Of a stretch of 64,000 nucleotides of DNA, positions 35,107-46,215 are shown one piece after another (position 1 is the first letter of the stretch; each line of letters begins with the position of its first letter). The position numbers and the translations under genes are program-made. Location: assembly GCF_052857255.1 (NCBI RefSeq), contig NC_135497.1:189277326-189341325 (forward strand), in the 5' to 3' direction. The notes beneath the pieces are model-generated. The model did not search any database, had not been told where the DNA came from, and saw nothing but the letters and a program-made list of their open reading frames with translations. The stretch is from Amblyomma americanum (Eukaryota > Arthropoda > Arachnida > Ixodida > Ixodidae).

Positions 35107-37921
35107 CACAATGGCACATACCCACAAGGGGGATTGGCCATAACCAGGCGGTGACTATTTAAATGACCAGTTGCATGTGGCAAGCATGGTATTACCTACC
35201 AAAATTTGGATCGCACAGTTTCCGTAGCCGAGGTGGTTGCAGGAGGTTAGGGGGGTCATACAAACTAAAATTTAGGCAAAGAAGGGGTAGGGATTACTAT
35301 AAGTGGTTGTAAAAACCGAAATAGAGAAGCTGATAATGGGATGGGCAGGACGAAAGTTCATGATGGTAGACGTTTTTATTCTAGGAGATAATTTTGAACG
35401 GCAGAGCAAACATTCCCATTGGTATGGCCAAGCATAGAAGCGCCAAGAGACAGAACAACCGCAGAAGACGGGCGCAAACTGAGATTCTGTATTGGAACTT
35501 CTAATAGTCGCCTCCTAATCGATGAGTAGCGACAGCAAAAAAGAAGAAAGTGCTCTATTGTCTCCGGCTCCGCACAATACGGACACAATGGGGAGAACGC
35601 CAGACCAGGCCTGTATAGGTAAAAATTTATATGCGGCACCCGGCAACGAAGCCTCGTGAAGGAAACTTCAAGATTGCGCGATCGCCAGACTGAGCTTCTC
35701 CATGGGAACAGTAGGTGCTGGAAGTCGTCCAAGGAAGTAAGCGCTGATGCGCCCAACTCGTTCATTACAGTGTACCGTCGAAAGCGTGCCGCCGTGATGC
35801 AAGCAGTTGTTGGAAGCGGGTCAACAATCGGTCCACGCAGGGCTGCCTTCGCTAAAGCATCAGCTGATTCATTTAATAGAAGACCCCTGTGCCCAGGAAC
35901 CCAAAGAAGTCGAATTGATGTGATGTGTGGAGGAATCAGGAATTTTAGTATCCGAAAGAGCTGCGATTCAGTGGACGCCGAGAGGGAAGTGCATAAAGAT
36001 AACGAGTCCGTAATTATTATTTCTGCTGATAAAGAAATTGGTACCTTGCGCAGAGCGAGAACCACTGCTAGAAACTCAGCCAGATAGATAGGAGTGAAAT
36101 CTTGGAGACGGAGAGAAAAAGACCAGTCAAGGGACTGGGAGTAAATACCTACACCTGCCTTTTCTGCACACACCGAGCCATCAGTCGCAATTGCAACATG
36201 TGAGCTGAAGATCGACAAATAATCCTGCAACATACCATTTAACCATGAGAAAGGCAGTAATTTTGCATTACATAGATAAATGTCATCGTAGATGATAGAC
36301 ACATTTGCAGGGATGGACCGCACCGGAACAATTTCAGGTATTCGCACGTTGAGTGGGCCCAGCAAAGATTCAACGAAACAGATTTGGGGAGTTTGAAGGC
36401 GAGACCATCCGACACCCAAGAACTCCGCTCGCTTCCCTAGGAAGATCAACTCGGATGCATGCTGCTCCGAGTTGCAAAACTTTGAAAACGTTTGTACTGT
36501 CAAAAGGCGAAACCTTGCAGTAAGAGACGGCACCCGCGCTTCCAGATACAAAACATTGTTTGCCACGTATTTAGGGAGACCCAAACACAGGCGCAGAGCT
36601 TCTCGCTCTAAGAGCAGAAGTGGGCGCAGTTTGTATGCAGCAGCTCCAGAAAACAAAACGCAACCGAATTCCAAGATTGGCCGGATATACATTTTGTAAA
36701 TCAGCAGAAGAGCATGTCTGCGCATACCGCAGCGAGGGCTACTCATCCTTCGCAGAAGGCCTACCGCCCGAATCCCTTTCGCAGCAACCTGATCTATATG
36801 TGACCGCCAAGAGAGAGAGGAGTCATAAGTTACCCCTAGATACTTTAGGGAACATACCTGAGGAATGACATGATGACGATAAGACAATGAAATATGTACC
36901 TGTTGAGTAACCGGAAAAGGTAACAAAGCGCACTTGTTTACATTAAGACTTAAGTGTAATTCAGATAACCATCGGTCAAGGGAATTTAAATATGACTGTA
37001 AAACCATATACACAGAATGTAAATCACTCGCAGCAGCAAAGAAAGCTATATCGTCTGCATACACGTACGTAGTCACGTCAGGGGAAGTCGGAATCGAACT
37101 GAGTAAGAGGTTGAATAGAACAGGGGAGAGGACTGCACCTTGAGGCATACCTCTAGATTGATGAAATTTCCTTGTAGAAACTCCGCGTTGACAACAATAA
37201 AATTCTCTGTCAGCCAGGAAAGCTGACACCCATTCCACAAAATAACTTGGCAAGCCCAGAGCCCGTAGTCTGTACATCAGAGGCCCATGTTCGACACTGT
37301 CATATGGTTTCGAGATGTCTAGAGTTACCAGCGCAGCATACTGTCGACGCCGGCGCGCTAGTCGGACACGGCTTTCGAGGTCAGTATGCGCACACCATAT
37401 AGAGCACCCAGGCTTGAAACCAATCTGACAGGGGTTAAGTAGTCCCTTTTCAGTAATAATGGGCATGATTCGTCCATACAGCACGCGTTCAACCAATTTC
37501 ACCAGATTCGATGTCAATGAAATTGGTCGAATGTTGTCTAAGACCAACCCTTCGCCTGGCTTTTTAAGCACCGGGATAATTTTGGAAACACGCCATACAT
37601 CCGGGATCCATGGGGTTCTAATAGAGTAATTTACCAGCTCCAATATAGCATTGGGGGATTCGTCGAACAGTATTTTAATCATCGCAGAGGTGACACGGTC
37701 AGGACCAGGAGCTGCAGAAGGTAACCGATTTATCACCTGGGAGAGCTCAGAAACCGAGACATTAAGGAAACCATCATAGTGATTCCCAAGCAGTTGTGGG
37801 CGAGAGAGCGCAGCCGAAAAACGGTGTTTCAAGCCTTTGCCAATTTCTTCTAATGACCTGGCAAGCTCTACTGGAGGCAGCACATTAGAGGGAATGTTGT
37901 TAGGCGGTGGCAGCCTGTTCC
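35107..37921 (-). mobile_element. I/Loa-like LINE, 5'-truncated, nested in gag
   Basis: It is bounded by ttgacctca at 35098-35106 and 37922-37930, a 9 bp target duplication. Removing it joins gag in one frame (a GAG ACG CTT TCT context followed by GAG GTC and an Asn run). The minus-strand 3' end passes through a 270 bp untranslated tail with ccttgtgggtatgtgcc. Orientation is the same as the host Gypsy element and antisense to the CCP gene. Confidence 0.85.
35376..37883 (-). CDS. LINE reverse transcriptase-RNase H (intact frame, endonuclease lost)
   Basis: An uninterrupted frame of 835 codons from the Met at 37883; the frame is already open to the insertion point at 37921, so the true start is lost with the endonuclease. 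Order: APGPDRVTS, KIIPVLKKPG, motif A as TLDISKPYDSVEHG (Pro in place of the usual Ala before Tyr-Asp), motif B RGMPQGAVLSPVLFN, motif C YVYADDIAFF, then RNase H with ATDGS, AEFLAV, TDSLS and WVPGHRG...ESADALAK, so the D-E-D-D/H residues are present. A Cys/His-rich C-PYC-x7-H-FLLFC segment closes it. The frame is unusually well preserved for a truncated copy, suggesting recent insertion. Confidence 0.9.
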   Translation of the reverse strand: MLPPVELARSLEEIGKGLKHRFSAALSRPQLLGNHYDGFLNVSVSELSQVINRLPSAAPGPDRVTSAMIKILFDESPNAILELVNYSIRTPWIPDVWRVSKIIPVLKKPGEGLVLDNIRPISLTSNLVKLVERVLYGRIMPIITEKGLLNPCQIGFKPGCSIWCAHTDLESRVRLARRRRQYAALVTLDISKPYDSVEHGPLMYRLRALGLPSYFVEWVSAFLADREFYCCQRGVSTRKFHQSRGMPQGAVLSPVLFNLLLSSIPTSPDVTTYVYADDIAFFAAASDLHSVYMVLQSYLNSLDRWLSELHLSLNVNKCALLPFPVTQQVHISLSYRHHVIPQVCSLKYLGVTYDSSLSWRSHIDQVAAKGIRAVGLLRRMSSPRCGMRRHALLLIYKMYIRPILEFGCVLFSGAAAYKLRPLLLLEREALRLCLGLPKYVANNVLYLEARVPSLTARFRLLTVQTFSKFCNSEQHASELIFLGKRAEFLGVGWSRLQTPQICFVESLLGPLNVRIPEIVPVRSIPANVSIIYDDIYLCNAKLLPFSWLNGMLQDYLSIFSSHVAIATDGSVCAEKAGVGIYSQSLDWSFSLRLQDFTPIYLAEFLAVVLALRKVPISLSAEIIITDSLSLCTSLSASTESQLFRILKFLIPPHITSIRLLWVPGHRGLLLNESADALAKAALRGPIVDPLPTTACITAARFRRYTVMNELGASALTSLDDFQHLLFPWRSSVWRSRNLEVSFTRLRCRVPHINFYLYRPGLAFSPLCPYCAEPETIEHFLLFCCRYSSIRRRLLEVPIQNLSLRPSSAVVLSLGASMLGHTNGNVCSAVQNYLLE

Positions 37922-37930
37922 TTGACCTCA

Positions 37931-38204
37931 GAAAGCGTCTCTATTGAGCCAACCGAAGTTCTTTTTCTTTCTGCTCGAACGATACCCGTCTTTCTTGAGC
38001 CAACCGAAGCTCTTCTTTTTCTTTCTGCTCGCACAACTCCCGTCTTTTCTGCTCTTCTTTGCGTCCAACGATCGTTTCCCTAGCCTCGTCGACCTCCTCA
38101 GTAGTCACCTCCTCCTGCCGCATAACCTCGAGAATTTCTATTTTTCTTTTCGCAGAACGTAGCGAAATCCCCAGATCCTGGGAAATTTCGAGCAGCTCTT
38201 GCAC
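37931..38204 (-). pseudogene. Gypsy-type gag, 5' part (coiled coil)
   Basis: About 90 residues are seen: QELLEISQDLGISLRSAKRK, then a Glu/Arg/Gln-rich helical stretch ending EKELRLAQ, where the LINE cut it. The frame reads from a GTG at 38204 with a stop two codons upstream of Lys-Val, so the original ATG is probably mutated. The remainder of gag is at 34176-35097. Confidence 0.75.
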
Positions 38205-38460
38205 TTTTAACTTCTACATCGTGAGTTCCACCATGCGTTAGCAAGCCCACTAAAACAAAAGCCCTAGCTTGAAGGGAACAGAACACTTTCCCTAAATCAA
38301 TTTCCCAGACAACAGGAATCCGCATCTAGCATCTGCCTGTGCTAGTACGGTCTGGCGAAATGAACGGAAAACTTTGGGCACTCCCCCGGCCAAGGTATAG
38401 CTGACGCCTGTCAGTCCCGTAGCTGGCGAGGTCCGTTGGAGCCGGTAACTTCACGTGGAC

Positions 38461-38481
38461 GTCCCACCGTTGCCATCCAGT
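38461..38481 (-). other. Candidate primer binding site of the Gypsy-type element
   Basis: On the minus strand, tggatggcaacggtggga starts two bases inside the presumed LTR end (..cccaaca). I could not match it to a particular tRNA 3' end. Confidence 0.35.
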
Positions 38482-39043
38482 TGTTGGGATTCAGGTAGCG
38501 TGACTGGGCCGGAGAAGAGACGAGGACGATCGGAGGAAGAAATCTTGGAAAACTTTAAACAAAGACTATTTACATAATGTATAAGTAAGGGCAACTGAGA
38601 GTGCCTCTCAGTAAAGGGAGCTTCTTAACAGTCGGGAGTCTCTCCCAGCAAAGTGTATCTCTCAAGAGGGGGGCTCTCCTTGGTACCAAGCCAGCAGCTC
38701 GTTAAATACTCTTCGTATTCCCCAGTTAATTGGTTTGATCATAGAAGGTTGTGGCCAAGTACTACACCAGGGTGGCCAAATCCTGCTCTGGTGAGAGAGT
38801 GCGTTGTCGGTTCTGGTTACCAAGAGCAGGCCGCCCTCCATGCCTGGTTATGCAATTCCATTGACACGCGGATTTTTTTAACACGGTGGAGAATTGCGCG
38901 GCACCAGGATTTGAGCCCCGGTCCTCTTGCACGCGATGCGGATGTTCTACCTCTACGCCATCGCTGCAAGCCTTAATTGAAGAGACATTGGAGAGGCCTT
39001 TGCCCTGCAGTGGGTGTAGTAAGGCTGATGATGATGATGATTC
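38482..39043 (-). mobile_element. Probable 5' LTR of the Gypsy-type element (outer end unknown)
   Basis: The inner boundary is placed at CA (minus) next to the candidate primer site. On the minus strand a TATA-like gagtatttaacgag lies at about 38700-38712. The LTR carries a nested tRNA-like SINE (38872-38975) and a LINE tail with (gat)n at 38985-39043. The matching 3' LTR is not in the window, because the element is cut at 33336. How far the LTR extends past 39043 cannot be told. Confidence 0.4.
38872..38975 (-). repeat. tRNA-like SINE head
   Basis: The minus strand reads gcagcgatggcgtagaggta (box A region) and, 35 nt on, ggggctcaaatcctgg (box B region). It is a different family from Ruka, and its left part runs into ttttttaacacggtgg. 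Confidence 0.55.
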
Positions 39044-41272
39044 CCCAGATCCCTAGCTGGGGAATACAATTCGAAGTATGATGTCCAATCACACGATGGC
39101 GCTGGTGGTACCACCCACGGCAGGGTGGTCCTGATGTTCTCTCGAAGCTCGGTCGAGGGAAAGGGAAGAGGATCCGGTCACGTTGTCGTCAACGCGGCCT
39201 CCAGGTAGGCGCGCACGTGTGTCCGGACTGCGCCCATGTGGACCCGGAAGCCGCCTGCGTGACACAGGAACGCAGGCTGTCTCCCAGCAGGGGTTGAAAG
39301 ATCTTGTACTGATGACCGGAACGCGGAACCTCTGTCGAAGGCGCGGCACTCGGCAATTGTTCAACCCCAGCATGACTCAAGAGGGCAACACTGATCTTGT
39401 ACTTCGTCGTCTGATGACCGGAATACATGGGGACGCTATTATCGTCGCTGCACCCGATGTTCCTGCAGCCACGTTTCTTCCAGAGGGCTCATTCACATTC
39501 GCGGTGGTTTTCAGGGAATACTCCCCTATGTCCAACTTCGCCGAACTCAACAGCAGGAAGGGAGCGCGAGCACAACAGTGCGCGCGCGTGTGCCTGCGCG
39601 TGTGTGCGTGTGCGAATGAGCCATCAGAGCATCGAAGTCATCATCGAGAGTAAATCCAACTGCTTTCAAAAAATGGGAACATCAGGTGTCTAATCGTTCG
39701 AATTTTTTTTGAAAACTGTTGCTTTGGAAACTAAATAGACACTGCCTTTTCGTCGTATAGTTAGCAAGGACAAACAAAGGAAGAGCATGGGACTCAGGAA
39801 GCGATTTGTATACGTGTTGCCCAGAAACGTTGGGCGAGTTCGTCTCGGTCGTAGTTTTCCTTGTTCATAAGTGGAGCATATTCTAGAATGAGAAAGTACG
39901 CACTCAGCGCATGGCAGATCTATTCTAATCATCAGTAGGTAGTCAAACTTTATGCAGTGTTGTGAAGCTTATAGTTAATATACAAGTGCCAGTGCGTGGT
40001 TTGAGGCAGGGCACAGCATACTCCATTGATGACTTCAGACTTCATACTTCTTAATTGGTAACTCTTCCTGATTTGACTGTTCCGTCAGGCACCAATACCA
40101 CTTTAGTCGAGCACTCTTATGACTCTTTAATATCTCTGCATAAAAGCTTGTTTCTGGAGACAACTCTTTTTCTGCGTCCTCGTGACAAAAGTTCATTTTT
40201 TTCTCGCTTCTTCTGACTTCATTCATAATTCGCAGGTATGAAGTGGCCAGCTACATACATAAGCAGCACAGCGTATATTTACTCGGTTTTTAATAAACTG
40301 CGCGCCTTCAGTGTTGTATACACCTAGAAAATGGAACCCAGGACCGAAAAGGCTGTTCTAAAGAGCACGGCATTCTTTAGTGTGCTTTAATCAACTTTAC
40401 ACCTTGAGTAATGTGTACCTACACAGCACAAAACTCAGTACAAAAAAAATAGCTGTGGTTTTGCTCTGGTTAAACTTGGAGTGACGTGGTGGCTACATCT
40501 GGCCGAGTGCAACTCGCTCAGTCAAATTTCAAAGTCAGTCTTTCGCCGCTCCGTTTCGCTGGGCGTTCTTTCTTCATCTTCGTCCCATTTGACACGACGC
40601 ATGCGCACAGCTGTTGCAGCTGTTGCGCGCCGCGCCGCCGGCAGCTGCCGCTGCTCCGCACCATTTGACCAACCTACGTGACCAACGGCCGCACCACGTC
40701 ATCATCCACGTGACCAGCGGCACCGCCATGGAGCTCAAGTGGTTCCACTCTGAACGGTCGAAGAGGTGGAGGTGTCGTAGTGTAGCTATCGCTACAAAAA
40801 CGTTTCTAGCATGCTCTTATCCGAGATCTGCTTAGCGATATTTTTTGTTGAGAAAGATGCGTTGCCTGTTGTGTCCTGTGTTACGTGCACTTCTCGGTGG
40901 TGTCATTTCTTCCTGGCGCATTAACTCACTCTCGCCTAATTCAAAGCATGGGACGCCTTAGCTCTATTGTTTAATTACTCCTTGGAACTCTGCACAGAAA
41001 CTTGCGTCAAGACGTCAAACTCTGGCTCGAGACTCGAGCAAAAGCTCCCTTCGAACTTTCCGCTGAAACTTTTTGTCATAAATTGTCCTACCTCCCAAGC
41101 CAGCTGCGGTTAACGTCGCTTGGTTACTTGAAATACGTACCACTCGATAAAAATGGGTGGCGCGTTCTTGTTGCAGTTTTCCTGGAATCCGCAAAGTATC
41201 TGTTGTATGCAATGTATGTTGTATGTCGTTGCATATTCTGTGCCTTATGCGCAATCGATATTCTACCCGCAG
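39044..41272. other. Intron 3, 3' part: nothing recognised
   Basis: At 39290-39440 the phrases gatcttgtact and tgatgaccgga occur twice about 95 bp apart, probably within LTR or satellite sequence. The rest, up to the acceptor of exon D, shows no domain or clear repeat. Confidence 0.35.
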
Positions 41273-41514
41273 GTATCGAAGCCTGCGGGAACTTTGACGC
41301 TGGACCGGGCGGACCCGCATTGGAAGGGCGCAAGGAATCCTACGACCTGGGCGACAGCATCACGCTCTCCTGCAAGAACGGGACAGAGCTGCAACCTCGC
41401 ATCGAGAGGCTCCTCTGCTTGGGCGACCGGTGGTCTGAGAACGCGGTGCCGATATGCGTCCCTGCGAAGGTTAAAACTAACGGGGCCAAAAATGAGGAAC
41501 GCAAAAGAGCCTAG
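41273..41514 (+). CDS. Exon D: last CCP/sushi module and stop
   Basis: The exon begins after tctacccgcag, phase 1, and its first two bases GT complete the Cys codon left by exon C. It encodes ACGNFD, Tyr-Asp-Leu-Gly, LSCKNG, LLCLGDRW and PICVP, a full set of CCP cysteines and the Trp, then a short charged tail ending in Arg-Lys-Arg-Ala and a TAG at 41512-41514. No membrane segment or GPI-type signal is visible, so this isoform would be secreted. AATAAA follows 87 bp after the stop. Confidence 0.85.
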
Positions 41515-41600
41515 CGCTTTTGGTGCCGGTTGTGAGATGCACATGTGTGCGCACCCACACCTTTTTCTCACGAGAGCGTCCACCAGTTTCATTTTTGTAC

Positions 41601-41606
41601 AATAAA
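41601..41606 (+). terminator. Polyadenylation signal of the CCP gene
   Basis: Canonical AATAAA 87 bp downstream of the exon D stop, in a T-rich context. Confidence 0.7.
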
Positions 41607-43118
41607 TTGTTGCAGCGATAGCGCTATGAAGAACTTTCTAAAGAGGCAAATGGCGTCTGCGTAGTAGTATGACGTTTGTTCCCAGTTTCACTTGCTGCCC
41701 AGAGAGGCTGCTGCCCAGGCGGGCCCGTAAATGTCTGCACTTCTGGTGGCAAGGATGTGGTATGTACAGTTACCGTTGGCAGTTCTTCGCCTCGCTGGAA
41801 GGCGAGGATGCGAGATTTTTTGATTTGTTAGCAAAAAGTAACTCAGAAGAACCGGACATTGAAAAGCAACAGCAATAGGTGTGCCTTTTCATCTTATTAA
41901 GAAGCAGAAAAGTTCAAGCCTGAAGAGCTGAAATCCGCTTTCATACGGGCTCATATCACTTGAGCCATCGCTAAGTATCAGGGTTCAGTCTAGAGTTTCA
42001 AAGCTGTGAAGGAAGTGATTTTCTAAGTGGACTTTCGGTTAACATAACTTCACTAATGAAGCAGCTCCTGTTGCTTCTAGCAGCAGGTGTGGCACGGAAG
42101 AGGATAGCGGCAGATGCGGCTGAAAGCACTCGCAGCAATACTAGAAGACGCATTGCGTTTACCCTGTTTTAATCACTGCAAAGGCCATACGGAGACGTTG
42201 CCTACCCTCCCTAATTGGATTCAGGATTCACACTTCCCTCTTGGTGCATATCTAGGCTTTCGGAGAGCGGATACAACCTGGTTTCCATCGCGGTAACAGC
42301 AGGGCACACCTCCTCCTGCTTCAACCTCATCTACCAACCAAGGAACACCGCTTGGAACCCTTGTATCTTGTTCTCATGCAGGCCGAAAGAAAGAGCACCC
42401 CTTACAAAAATCCTCTTAAAGCGGTTTGCAGCAAACCCTTTGGCCTGAATTTTTGTTTCACTCTTTGCCAGACTGCTTGTCTACAGAAAAAAAGGTATGA
42501 CTGCGCGAATGGGACAGGACAGGTGAGAGAGGAACGAAAAGGACAAACACTGGCGCAGACTTTCAACTATTTATTCAAGACCAAAAAGCACACGCTACAT
42601 AAGCGATTAACCATGCTCATAACCATCACTGTCATTCACACAAGACCTGATAAAATCTAGAACATAGTGACCAAACTTTTACGCTGTGGAAGGGTCGATA
42701 AACCAGAGAGCACTCAGTCAGCATTTCCCCAGAAACTTCATGTCAAGAAAACGATTAAAAAAAAAGCAAGGAACCTAACAATAAATCTGAGTACAGATGA
42801 GGTGGAAAATAAACGAAGTGGCAATGCAGGCAACCCAACAGACAACAGGGGTAAAAAGGGAAGAAAATGCGATAAAATCATCATGTGACGTATGGGAAAA
42901 CAGGCATGAGAGGTCAGAAACAACAAAGAAAAGTGTGAAGGTGAACATTAAAACCAGATAAAAGAACGAAATCAGCTATGAAAAAACAACCATGACGTGA
43001 TGAAAAACAACGAAGAACAAGTGTAAAGGTGATCATAAAACAAGATAAAAATACATTTCGAGCCTTAAAGTACAGCTTGCGAATAACATTGGGACACAGT
43101 AGAGATACACTTATAGGA
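41607..43118. other. Downstream region, nothing firm
   Basis: About 42500-42660 has the phrase gacaaacactggcgcagac and a long A-rich stretch, probably an old repeat. No coding domain was found. Confidence 0.35.
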
Positions 43119-43354
43119 TTTGGTTTGGTTTTGGGGGGTTTAACGTCCCAAAGCAACTCAGGCTATGAGGGACGCCGTAGTGAAGGGCTCCGGAAATTTC
43201 GACCACTTAGGGTTTTTTAACGTGCACTGACATAGCACAGTACACGGGCCTCTAGAATTTTGCCTCCATCGAAATTCGACCGTCGCGGCCGGGATCAAAC
43301 CCGTGTATTTCGGGTCAGCAGCCGAGCGCCATAACCACTGAGCCACCGCGGCGT
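43119..43354 (-). repeat. Ruka-type SINE, near full length
   Basis: Minus strand: gacgccgcggtggctcagtg head, gtttgatcccggccgcg box B, body and gtttaacgtccc tail with (ccaaa)n. Flanks cttatagg / cttgtagg suggest a decayed target duplication. Confidence 0.9.
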
Positions 43355-43735
43355 CTTAAACTTGTAGGTGGCCCTCTAAAAACGCGATTTCACTCATTGA
43401 AAGCGAAATAGACGGAGTGCTGACACATTTTTTTTTTTTGTGATATGAAAGGCTTCTGCGACCTCCCTTTCCGTCTTGTCTCTTGATTAAAGAAAAAAGT
43501 AGTGTTGCGTCAAACTTCGGTGGAAGAAACTTTTTTCTTGCACTTACCCTTCCCTTCACACTTCTTACCACAATGCGCCAGATGACCTCCCACGTTGTTC
43601 TCTACTAATAATAATAATAATAATTTGAACGGTTCCATGAAAGCATGCAGCCTAGAGAAGCCGCTCCCGACGCTCAACGGACGAAGTCTAGAGACGTCAA
43701 ACCCGAAGCCAAGCTTGACGCTACGACCATGACTG

Positions 43736-44110
43736 ACACTACGACGGGACTGCAATGGATCGGCTAGAGAAGAATCGAGGTGCTTTGAGATCTAAGGTGA
43801 ATAAACTGGTTTCTAGGGCAGATTCATCGCTAGAAACACACGCGAACTAAAATACTGTAGGTATACTGTCAATCAAATTTAGCGCCCTGCAAGCACAGCT
43901 TAAGGATATGGACGCTGCTATCGAGCCGCTTCTGCCTGATGAAGCCGAGGAGAGCTACACGCGTACAGTCGAGTACAACGACCGAATTGTCCCTTGCGTC
44001 GTGTCGTGGTGCTCAGGGTAGTTCAAAGCGGGGCTCCATTTGGTTGTTCGTCTGAGTCTTCGGGTTGAGGAAAAACAAACTTTGAAATTGAGAAAACGAA
44101 AAGAAGGTTT
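43736..44110 (+). pseudogene. BEL/Pao-like gag N-terminus, decayed
   Basis: Reading from an ATG near 43754 gives MDRLEKNRGALRSKVNKLV, then after a stop AQLKDMDAAIEPLLPDE and TVEYNDRIV. Short N-terminal helices with RLxxxR..LRxxV and a later EYxDxI are what I expect at the start of BEL/Pao gag proteins. No protease, RT or integrase follows. Confidence 0.4.
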
Positions 44111-44371
44111 AGTGGCGCCGCTACGGGAACTAATTTACATGAGCAATGAAAAGTTTCAAGAACAATCGGCAAGAGCTAAGAGTTCACTGCAGTGATCGGC
44201 TGGATGATACTCTTTCCCAGGTCCGAGAGTGCCGTTTCTTTCCTAGCATCGTCCTTAAAACACATCATGTTCATCCCTCCTACGGGGATGGTAGCCAATC
44301 AAACAGCACACCTCCCTCCAAGACGGCCGCCAGTCAAGCACAGCGTAGCAGCAGCATAAGTGATTATTCAG

Positions 44372-44449
44372 GCAACCAGCGCAGGGACAAAGAATAAAAC
44401 GGACAACACACACGTCCTTTCTTCTTTATTTCTCTCTGCGCCGGTTGCT
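44372..44449. repeat. Inverted repeat, arms about 35 nt
   Basis: The arms gcaaccagcgcaggga and tctctgcgccggttgc, continuing through aataaa/tttatt and gga(c)/gtcc, pair imperfectly around a short acacacac-like loop. Confidence 0.65.
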
Positions 44450-44491
44450 GTAGTGCAGCAATGGTGGTGCAGGAGGATTGCCCTCGAAAGC

Positions 44492-44514
44492 GGGGGGGGG
44501 GGGGGGGGGGGGGG
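44492..44514 (+). repeat. Poly-G tract, 23 nt
   Basis: An uninterrupted G run. Similar runs occur at 18401-18416 and 54369-54395. Confidence 0.95.
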
Positions 44515-45099
44515 AGGGGTCGTGTGATGGCGTTATGGCCCGGTTCCCTTCTTCTTTAGAACGGCCGCTCTTTCCTGAGTACGACAGTCCACCGCCATCA
44601 CCGGGCGCCCCTCTCCAAGGACTCTTGCGTCGAGCGAAGCGCGGCAAGCCCCCGGCTAGCTCTTCCTTCGTGTGGCACCACTCTTGTCGGGTGCACGGTT
44701 GGTCACACGGTGCATCGCCGCATGACTTTGCCAGCAAGCGGGAGTCTCCTCTCAGCCGGGCTGCAGACCAGACGTGCCTATTGACCATTCTCAGGACGCA
44801 CTGAACGTCGACCGCGAAGCCCCCAAAATGGGCATCCCTAGGCGCCGCACCGTACATGGCGAGCCCTGAATTCCTGGCCAATGTGCTGCCTCCCGGCTCA
44901 GCTGGCTCGCCCCGTCGTGATTGCTCCGTGAGCTGTCTGCCTCGTCGCGCCTTTATCATAGCACCACGTCTTGACCCCATAGTTTGATAAAGCCACGCCT
45001 AGCAAGAATTTTTACCTCTGACTCAGCCAGCTGGAGACCCGTCAGCCGCCGCCACAAACCGGCCAACGCCATCCCTCGTTCCCCCTCGAGCCAGCTGTC

Positions 45100-46215
45100 G
45101 TGCTTCAAAGGCCGGAAGATCATCCTTCGCCCACAGGACGGATTAGTACGGAATGTCTTTTTCCTAGCAGCCATTATGCACCGACCGCGCATGTGTGTTA
45201 GAGAGGTTAACTGCACTTCAGGACCTCACCATCCAAAGCATTACCCGCTAAGTATCCATCTAAGAAGCCAGCCCACCTGATTCTGCAAGGAAGTCGTGCA
45301 TCGTACAAGTTGTGCACCCCACCTCAAGAACTGCTCTCCCTATTTCGAAGCCTCCGATTGTGCAATCCTCGGGGCTCATATGATGGGCCGAACGGAAACC
45401 ATCCTCGCCGCACTTCGGCTGTTCGTCGTCATATCCACATCCTTTACAGCCAATCTGTGCACCGGTGCCAGGTCCATGGCCCAAGGGCGCAGAAATTTAC
45501 CATCTTGCTGCGCATGGGTCACCGGTCCGACGACTGAAAACCATCCCCTGCTTCACATGCAGTGCCACCTTACCGCAAGCCAATGCACAGAATCTGTGTG
45601 CACTCCCTTGTACCAACTTTGATGGTGCGCACAGCACCGCGGGTCCTACCTGCCTGGTGCAGGAGGCCGCGAACAAAGCGACGGCTCGAGCCCACGAGCG
45701 ACGCTGCACAGTTGAAAGTATCAGCATCTCCTCGTCAAACGCAGCCCGTCCTCTCCCTGAATATGACGGGCACTAATTCTCCCGTCGCCGCCTCTCCTTC
45801 GACTCGTTTGTGAGCGGGGCCTGGTCGTCTGGCAGTGTAACTGCCAGAGCTTCCGCCAAAAGAGAAGTAGCCTTCTTCAATATCTTTCCTTCTGCGCTGT
45901 GCTGCCCGATGCAGTCCACTTGCAATAGCACCACATGCTAATCACCCTACCTAGCCATGTAGCGTACATCGCCCACACCAACCCTAAGAGGGACCATCTC
46001 TCAAGCCACCTTGATCCGAAAATCTTATGTTGTGGTCGAGCTTATTCTCGACGGCCAGTAGGTCCCTGTCACCTTGTCGCACACTTGTGCGTGCGCACCC
46101 AGACACCCTTGGAGCGTGTGGGGGTAGCGGTCTCGGTCACAGAGGAGATGGCCTCGACTCGGCGTGGACAGCTCCGCCAGAAACCAGCTACCAAGTGACA
46201 AGGAGGGTGGTGGTT
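45100..46215 (+). pseudogene. Decayed I-group LINE: ORF1 and start of ORF2
   Basis: In pieces over all frames: KIILRPQDGL near 45110 (compare KIVVRPRDGLD in the ORF1 at 59858), a broken zinc-knuckle region at about 45455-45660 (GHRSDD, then a C-x3-C-x6-H-x6-C cluster), then near 45820 a LVVWQCNCQSF-like start of the endonuclease. Many stops and shifts. Confidence 0.65.
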
